Below are positions 59,158 through 64,000 of a stretch of DNA of 64,000 bases, one piece after another. The number at the start of each line of letters is the position of its first letter. Within the stretch, counting starts at the first letter, position 1. The DNA is from Mycobacterium sp. GA-2829 (GTDB lineage: Bacteria > Actinomycetota > Actinomycetes > Mycobacteriales > Mycobacteriaceae). The notes beneath the pieces were generated by a model, which ran no database searches, was not told where the DNA came from, and was given only the letters and a program-made list of their open reading frames with translations. The stretch covers positions 62,001-126,000 of the forward strand of contig NZ_LQIT01000005.1 of the NCBI RefSeq assembly GCF_001499965.1, given 5' to 3'. Position numbers and translations under genes: made by a program.

Positions 59158-59948
59158 GGCAGCTCGATCGGCAGCGTCACCCCGTCGTGCGGCCGGCAGT
59201 GTTCGCAGGTCCGCTCGACGGCGACCTGATCGATCGCCTCGTGCACCAGCTTCTTGAACGGCACCAGGTTGCGCTGGAACTCGGCGAACACGTCGACCGC
59301 CCGAACCCCCTGTCCCGTCTCGATACCCGCGTCCAGATCGGTGACCAGAGCGATTGCGGCGTAACACATCTCGAGCTCACGGGCCAGCACGGCCTCGGGA
59401 TAGCCGGTCATGTTGACCAGCGTGAAGCCCTGGGCGGCGAACCACCGGCTCTCCGCGCGGGTGGAGAACCGCGGTCCCTGGATCACCACCATGGTGCCGC
59501 CGTCCACCACACCGGGCAGCCCGGCGGCCGCGGCACGCAGCGCCGGACAGTACGGATCGGCGAACTCGACGTGGATGCCGCCGGAATCGAAGTAGGTGTC
59601 GAGGCGCCCGCGGGTGCGGTCGACGAGCTGATCGGGCACCACCATCGCGCCCGGGCCGAGGTCGGGGGTCAGGCTGCCCACCGCGCACGGCCCGAAGATC
59701 CGCCGCACCCCGAGCGCGCGCAGCGCCCACATGTTGGCCCGATACGGCACGGTGTGCGGCGAGAATTCATGGTCGACGCCGTGTCGGGGCAGGAACGCCA
59801 CTTCGTGCTCCCCCACTGTGCCGACCGTGATCGGGGCGCTCGGAGCGCCGTAGGGGGTGTCGAGCCGGACGCTGCGCGCGTCGGGGCCGAAGAAGGAGTA
59901 GAAGCCGCTGCCGCCGATGACTCCGAGCATCGGACCATTGTCGACCAT
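59154..59948 (-). CDS. Purine nucleoside phosphorylase / methylthioadenosine phosphorylase family
   Basis: A 264-residue phosphorylase. G-V-I-G-G-S-G-F-Y near the start, P-R-H-G (phosphate site), V-P-Y-R-A-N-M-W-A-L, and V-N-M-T-G-Y-P-E-A all match the MTAP/PNP family. M. tuberculosis Rv0535 (annotated Pnp, close to MTAP) has the same length and position. It salvages 5'-methylthioadenosine or related nucleosides. Start ATG is chosen at 59948 for that length; 59930 is the alternative. It is divergent from menA, 48 bp apart. Confidence 0.88.
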   Translation of the reverse strand: MVDNGPMLGVIGGSGFYSFFGPDARSVRLDTPYGAPSAPITVGTVGEHEVAFLPRHGVDHEFSPHTVPYRANMWALRALGVRRIFGPCAVGSLTPDLGPGAMVVPDQLVDRTRGRLDTYFDSGGIHVEFADPYCPALRAAAAGLPGVVDGGTMVVIQGPRFSTRAESRWFAAQGFTLVNMTGYPEAVLARELEMCYAAIALVTDLDAGIETGQGVRAVDVFAEFQRNLVPFKKLVHEAIDQVAVERTCEHCRPHDGVTLPIELP

Positions 59949-59995
59949 GAGGCACCACGCCTGCCGGACGGACGGGCCGTGCGACGATTGCCGGC

Positions 59996-60865
59996 GTGGC
60001 AAGTTTCGCCGAATGGCTCGAGGGCGCCCGCCCCCGCACGCTGCCCAACGCCGTCTCGCCGGTGATCGCGGGTACCGGGGCGGCGGCGTGGCTCGACGGT
60101 GCGGTGTGGTGGAAGGCGCTGCTGGCGTTGGTGGTCGCCGTCGCGCTGATCATCGGCGTGAACTACGCCAACGACTACTCCGACGGCATCCGCGGCACCG
60201 ACGACGTGCGTGCGGGGCCGCTGCGCCTGGTCGGGTCGAAACTCGCGTCGCCGCGCGCAGTGCTCACCGCCGCGCTGCTGAGCCTGGGCGTCGGCGCCGT
60301 CGCCGGGTTGGCGCTCGCGATCGCCAGCGCGCCATGGCTGATCGCTGTCGGCGCGGTGTGCATCGCGGGCGCGTGGCTCTACACCGGCGGGTCCAAGCCC
60401 TACGGCTACATCGGCCTCGGCGAGGTCGCGGTGTTCGTGTTCTTCGGCCTGGTCGCGGTGCTCGGCACGCAGTACACCCAGGCGTCGCGGGTGGACTGGG
60501 TCGGGCTGGCGTCGGCCGTCGCGATGGGGGCGCTGTCGTCGGCGGTGCTGGTCGCCAACAATCTGCGCGACATACCGACCGACCGCGAGTCGGGCAAGAT
60601 CACGCTGGCCGTGCGGCTCGGCGACACCCGCACCCGGCTGCTGTACCAGGGCCTGCTGGCGTCGGCGTTCGTGCTGACGCTGGTGCTGATGCTCGCGACG
60701 CCGTGGTGTGCGGTCGGGTTGATCGCGCTGCCGCTGGCGGTGCGGGCGGCCAAGCCGGTGCGCGGCGGGCTGGGCGGTAGGGAGTTGATCCCGGTGCTGC
60801 GCGACACCGGACTGACGATGCTGGTGTGGGCCGTCGCAGTGGCGCTGGCACTCACCTTCGGCTGA
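59996..60865 (+). CDS. menA: 1,4-Dihydroxy-2-naphthoate polyprenyltransferase
   Basis: An integral membrane UbiA-family enzyme that attaches the polyprenyl tail to DHNA. The 289-residue protein has the first aspartate motif N-Y-A-N-D-Y-S-D-G near residues 56-64 and the second N-N-L-R-D-I-P-T-D, with about eight helices. The GTG at 59996 gives the expected N-terminus. It probably consumes the product of the polyprenyl diphosphate synthase at 5201-6208. The downstream gene is convergent. Confidence 0.95.
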   Translation: MASFAEWLEGARPRTLPNAVSPVIAGTGAAAWLDGAVWWKALLALVVAVALIIGVNYANDYSDGIRGTDDVRAGPLRLVGSKLASPRAVLTAALLSLGVGAVAGLALAIASAPWLIAVGAVCIAGAWLYTGGSKPYGYIGLGEVAVFVFFGLVAVLGTQYTQASRVDWVGLASAVAMGALSSAVLVANNLRDIPTDRESGKITLAVRLGDTRTRLLYQGLLASAFVLTLVLMLATPWCAVGLIALPLAVRAAKPVRGGLGGRELIPVLRDTGLTMLVWAVAVALALTFG

Positions 60866-60873
60866 GCTCGGCC

Positions 60874-61227
60874 TCAGCCCATCGACGTCCCGGTCCAGTA
60901 CTCGGTGAACTTCCCGTCGGCGACGCGCAGGATGTCGTTGCCGGTGAACCGCACCTCACCCTCCACACTGGTGCCGCGGCCCTCCCAGCGGCCGGCCAGC
61001 AGATCGCCGTCGACGATGGGTCCGACCGTGATTTGGAACGTCAGGTCCGACAGCATGGCGTGGGTCTGGTCGATGATCGCCTGCAGCTCGCCGGGTCCGT
61101 GCACCTCGCGGTCCGGCCAGTGCCCGAGGAAATCGTCGCTCACCAACTCGGCCGCGACGGGCTCGCCGGACCACAGCCGGTTGATCCACTGTTCGTAGAG
61201 TTGCTGGTACGTCGTCATTTCACCCAA
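60874..61227 (-). CDS. NTF2-like / SnoaL-type protein
   Basis: A 117-residue single-domain protein with Y-E-Q-W-I-N-R-L-W-S-G-E, a G-H-W-P-D-R-E-V-H-G-P-G-E-L segment and strands G-R-W-E-G-R-G-T and K-F-T-E-Y-W. This is the cone-shaped NTF2/SnoaL fold, whose members include cyclases and ester-binding proteins. No catalytic pair is assigned. A second ATG (61218) is possible. Confidence 0.75.
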   Translation of the reverse strand: MGEMTTYQQLYEQWINRLWSGEPVAAELVSDDFLGHWPDREVHGPGELQAIIDQTHAMLSDLTFQITVGPIVDGDLLAGRWEGRGTSVEGEVRFTGNDILRVADGKFTEYWTGTSMG

Positions 61228-61261
61228 CTACCCAGCAGGGCGGCCGGATAAGCTGCGCCCC

Positions 61262-61915
61262 ATGACTGCGCTACGGGTGGCGGTGGCCGACGACGACGTG
61301 CTGCTGCGGGAAGGGCTCGCCAGCCTCCTGGAGAGGTCGGGCTTCGACGTCGTCGGGCGGGCGGCCGACGCCACCGAGTTGCTCTCGGTGGTGCGGGAGA
61401 CGCAGCCGGAGGTGGTCGTCGTCGACATCCGGATGCCGCCCACCCACAGCACCGAGGGTCTCGACGCCGCACGGGTGATCCGCAACGAATACCCCGCCAC
61501 CGGGATCCTGGTGCTCTCCGCGCACGTCGACGTCGACCACGCCACCGAACTGCTGTCCACCGGCCACGCCGTCGGCTACCTGCTCAAGACCCGCATCACC
61601 GACGTCGACGACTTCGTCGACACGCTGCAGCGCATCGCGAAGGGCGCGTCGGTGGTCGACCCGGCGCTGATCCAGGAACTCGTGTCGGCGCGCCGCCGCA
61701 ACGACCCGCTCGCGGTGCTCAGCGCCCGCGAGAAGGAGGTGCTGATGCAGATGGCCGAGGGCCGGTCGAACGCCGGGATCGCGCGTCGGCTGTGGGTCAC
61801 CGAAGGCACCGTCGAGAAGCACGTCCGCAGCATCCTGACCAAGCTGGACCTGCCCGAGACCGGTGACGACCACCGGCGGGTGCGGGCGGTGATCACCTAC
61901 CTGGAGGCCCGCTGA
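61262..61915 (+). CDS. NarL/LuxR-type response regulator (orphan)
   Basis: A 217-residue regulator. The receiver has D10-D-D12, phospho-acceptor D55 (V-V-D-I-R-M-P) and a lysine at K-T-R near residue 105. The LuxR-type HTH covers about 153-198 (L-S-A-R-E-K-E-V-L and G-T-V-E-K-H-V-R). No histidine kinase is beside it. Its 3' end overlaps the antisense receiver-only gene by 23 bp. Confidence 0.9.
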   Translation: MTALRVAVADDDVLLREGLASLLERSGFDVVGRAADATELLSVVRETQPEVVVVDIRMPPTHSTEGLDAARVIRNEYPATGILVLSAHVDVDHATELLSTGHAVGYLLKTRITDVDDFVDTLQRIAKGASVVDPALIQELVSARRRNDPLAVLSAREKEVLMQMAEGRSNAGIARRLWVTEGTVEKHVRSILTKLDLPETGDDHRRVRAVITYLEAR

Positions 61916-62261
61916 CCGGATCGTCGGCGACCAGGTCGCGGATCGCGCTGGCCGACAGCGCGATCTTGGGGACGAAGCCGATGGCCGGACTGCCCGCGAT
62001 CATCTCGGCGAGGTCCTGTTCGGCGTAGGTGGACACCAGAATGACCGCCTGCGACCGGCCGAGTTGTTCAGCCAGCTCGAAGCCGCTCTCCTCGCCGAGT
62101 TCCACGTCGACCAGCGCGACGTCGGGGGTCAGCTCCGCCGAGTACCGCAGCGCCTCGGCGCTGTTGGCCGCGACCGCGACGACGTCGATGCCGCCCCGGC
62201 TCAACATGTCCCGGGCGGCATCGCGGAACTGCGGACTGTCGTCGACGATCAGACAACGCAC
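61893..62261 (-). CDS. Stand-alone receiver-domain protein
   Basis: A 122-residue protein consisting only of a response-regulator receiver. D7-D8, phospho-acceptor D52 (V-D-V-E-L), T/S (L-V-S-T) and lysine (F-V-P-K-I) are all present. It has no output domain, so it may act like CheY or Spo0F by protein contact or as a phosphate sink. It faces the NarL-type regulator tail-to-tail with a 23-bp overlap. Confidence 0.85.
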   Translation of the reverse strand: MRCLIVDDSPQFRDAARDMLSRGGIDVVAVAANSAEALRYSAELTPDVALVDVELGEESGFELAEQLGRSQAVILVSTYAEQDLAEMIAGSPAIGFVPKIALSASAIRDLVADDPVSGPPGR

Positions 62262-62366
62262 CGCGACACACCCCAGCGACTCACACAGACCACCCTCCCA
62301 GAGCTTCGGCCGCGACTCACTACCGCTAGCCGGAATCTCTGGGTGCGTACCCGCTGGGGCGTCCGG

Positions 62367-62434
62367 TCACGCCAGCGCGGCCAGCAACCGGTCCAGATCG
62401 TCGGCGGTGTTGTAGAGGTGGAAGCCCACCCGAG
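62367..62434 (-). pseudogene. 3' remnant of a class V aminotransferase
   Basis: About 22 codons end at the stop 62367. They encode A-R-V-G-F-H-L-Y-N-T-A-D-D-L-D-R-L-L-A-A and a final L-A, the characteristic C-terminus of cysteine-desulfurase-like class V aminotransferases. The sequence further upstream on this strand does not continue the family; from about 62438 the plus strand reads as polyketide synthase. This is a remnant at a rearrangement junction. Confidence 0.6.
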
Positions 62435-62437
62435 CCG

Positions 62438-64000
62438 CACCCGCAGCTGCCCACCACCCCGTGGCACCACACCCGCCACTGGATCGCGGCGATGGCGAAA
62501 CCCGCTGCGCGACCGCGTCGCTCGACGGGATCCTCCCGCGGTGGGGTCATCCCGGCGGAGTGGAACTGCGAACTCGGTTGGCCGGTGACACCTCACGCTG
62601 CCCCCGCCGCCGACATCCAGGACGCGTCATGGGTCGTCGTGGGCGACGCCGCGCTCGGCGACGAGCTGACCCGCCTGAGCGCACCCGGCCGCGTCACAGT
62701 GCTCGCGCTGACCGACCCCGCCGCACTCGACCGGGCCGTCGCCAGTGCCACCCACGTGGTGTATGCACCGGCGCTGCCGCAGGCGGTCTTCGACGCCGCA
62801 GCGGCCCGCGCGGTCTTCGACGAGGCGCGGGCACTGGTCGCCCGGCTGGCCGGCGCACCGTCGCAGGCGAAACTGCTGCTGCTGACGCGCAACGCCCAAC
62901 CGATCGAACCGGGGGACCGGGCCAACCCGGCGCATGCGGTGCTGTGGGGTCTGGGGCGCACGCTGGCGCTCGAGCATCCCGAGCTCTGGGGCAAGGTCGT
63001 CGACCTCGACGAACTCGTCCCGGCCGAGCTGGCCGCACGACACCTGCTCGCCGAAGCGGCCGACCCCGACGGCGACGACCAGGTCGTCTACCGCGCGGGT
63101 ACCCGCCGCGTGCCGCGGCTGCGTCGGCTCAGCACCGACACCGGCAGCGGTCCGACCGGACTCGACGCCGACGCGGCGCATCTGGTCGTCGGCGCCACCG
63201 GCAACATCGGCCCGCACCTCGTCCAGCAGCTGGCCGACATGGGGGCACGGACCATCGTCGCCGTCTCCCGCAACCCCGGACAACGCCTCGCCGCCCTGAC
63301 CGCCTCGCTGACCGAACACGGCACCACACTGCACACCGTCGCCGCCGACGCCTCCGACGAGGACGCCATGCGCCCGGTGTTCGACCGGTTCGGCCGCGAT
63401 CTGCCTCCGCTCGGCGGCATCTATCTCGCCGCGTTCGGCGGTGGACCCGTCACGCTCACCGAGATGACCGACGCCGACGTCGACGCCATGTTCATCCCCA
63501 AACTCGACGCCGCGGTGGTGCTGCACCGGCTCTCTGTGCGGCATCCCGTCCGCCAGTTCGTGCTGTTCACCTCCATCTCGGGGCTGATCGGCTCCCGGTG
63601 GCTGGCGCACTACACGGCGACCACGACCTTCCTCGACACGCTGGCCTATGCCAGGCGCGCCGCGGGCCTGCCCGCGACCGCGATCAACTGGGGGTTCTGG
63701 AAGTCGTTGGCCGACAACGAATCCGATGAGTACCGGCAGGTCACCATCGATTCGGGGCTCGAACCGATGCCCGACGAGGTCGCCATCCAGGCGCTGTGGC
63801 CGCTCACCGCCGCGGACGCTCCCACCCGCGCCACCGTCGTCGCCGCGGACTGGACCCGGCTGGGCATGGCCTACCGCACCCGCGCGTCGATGCACATCCT
63901 CGACGACCTCGTCGCCGCCGACTCCGACGACACCGACGCAGGCGGCGACGACTGGCCCGGCGTGGCGAACATCCGCGAACTCGATCCCGTCGAGGCCAAG
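62438..64000 (+). CDS. Type I polyketide synthase fragment: ketoreductase module (5' truncated, runs off window)
   Basis: An open plus-strand frame to the window edge. It begins H-P-Q-L-P-T-T-P-W-H-H-T-R-H-W-I, the linker usually found after an acyltransferase domain. Then comes C-E-L-G-W-P-V, the entry to a ketoreductase region, and the NADPH loop G-A-T-G-N-I-G with S-I-S-G-L-I-G-S. The catalytic tyrosine region reads H-Y-T-A-T-T-T; the asparagine usual after it is threonine. Upstream ketosynthase and acyltransferase domains are absent. Possible starts are the ATG at 62492 and the GTG at 62585. It may be a decayed PKS or a short stand-alone module; the right end is outside the window. Confidence 0.65.

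Overview
The window is GC-rich actinobacterial DNA and almost certainly comes from a rapidly growing mycobacterium (Mycolicibacterium type). The evidence is the gene families (mycobacterial GjpA-type porin, F420/deazaflavin enzymes, KstR-like and DosR-like operator sequences), frequent GTG starts with 1-4 bp gene overlaps, and gene order. From memory, the core order matches the M. tuberculosis segment Rv0564c to Rv0534c read in the opposite orientation: gpsA, htpX, grcC1, menJ, menG, mgtA, Rv0556-like, menD, bpoC, menC, Rv0552-like, fadD8, menB, Rv0547c-like SDR, Rv0546c-like VOC, pit block, menE, Rv0541c-like, Rv0540-like, Rv0539-like, galE-like, mtnP-like, menA. I could not run any alignment, so homology statements rest on motifs, length and order.

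Region 1-8 kb: a window-truncated alpha/beta hydrolase, gpsA, two exported proteins (one a GjpA-like porin), htpX, a polyprenyl diphosphate synthase diverging from the menaquinone reductase menJ. Region 8-22 kb: a phosphatase/phospholipase D fusion, a TRIC-type channel, WrbA-like and DODA-like redox enzymes, menG, a small-type aconitase with an altered Fe-S ligand motif, mannosyltransferase mgtA, a DsbA-like lipoprotein and an alcohol dehydrogenase operon. Region 20-31 kb: menD and its flanking genes, two DJ-1/PfpI proteins, a frameshifted F420-type oxidoreductase, menC, an acyl-CoA ligase and an amidohydrolase. Region 31-41 kb: fadD8 behind a KstR-like box, menB, regulators and SDRs. Region 41-50 kb: the pit phosphate transporter and menE, with two DUF3349 paralogues, membrane proteins beside a cysteine-rich regulator, a universal stress protein behind a DosR-like box, and a transporter-cyanase pair. 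Region 50-64 kb: a membrane molybdoenzyme, glycosyltransferases, a two-component system, galE-like, mtnP-like, menA, two orphan response regulators and the edge of a polyketide synthase.

Together the men genes cover most of the o-succinylbenzoate route: MenD, a MenH candidate (BpoC-like), MenC, MenE, MenB, MenA, MenG, the tail reductase MenJ and a candidate prenyl-tail synthase. The isochorismate synthase and an obvious DHNA-CoA thioesterase are not in the window. They are scattered over both strands with unrelated genes between them, so this is a superlocus and not one operon.

A second layer is a set of long imperfect palindromes (at 2.7, 22.8, 33.8, 36.1, 39.6 and 56.1 kb). They sit at gene 3' ends, often overlapping a stop codon; two share the same arm sequence. 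Broken genes are the LLM oxidoreductase (one-base frameshift near 26192), an ECF sigma-factor tail near 33.9 kb, a truncated YCII-like gene near 31.0 kb and an aminotransferase tail abutting a 5'-truncated polyketide synthase near 62.4 kb. No tRNA, rRNA, CRISPR array or insertion sequence was seen. No gene-free stretch exceeds about 210 bases; the longest is the pit/DUF3349 divergent region (42797-43005).
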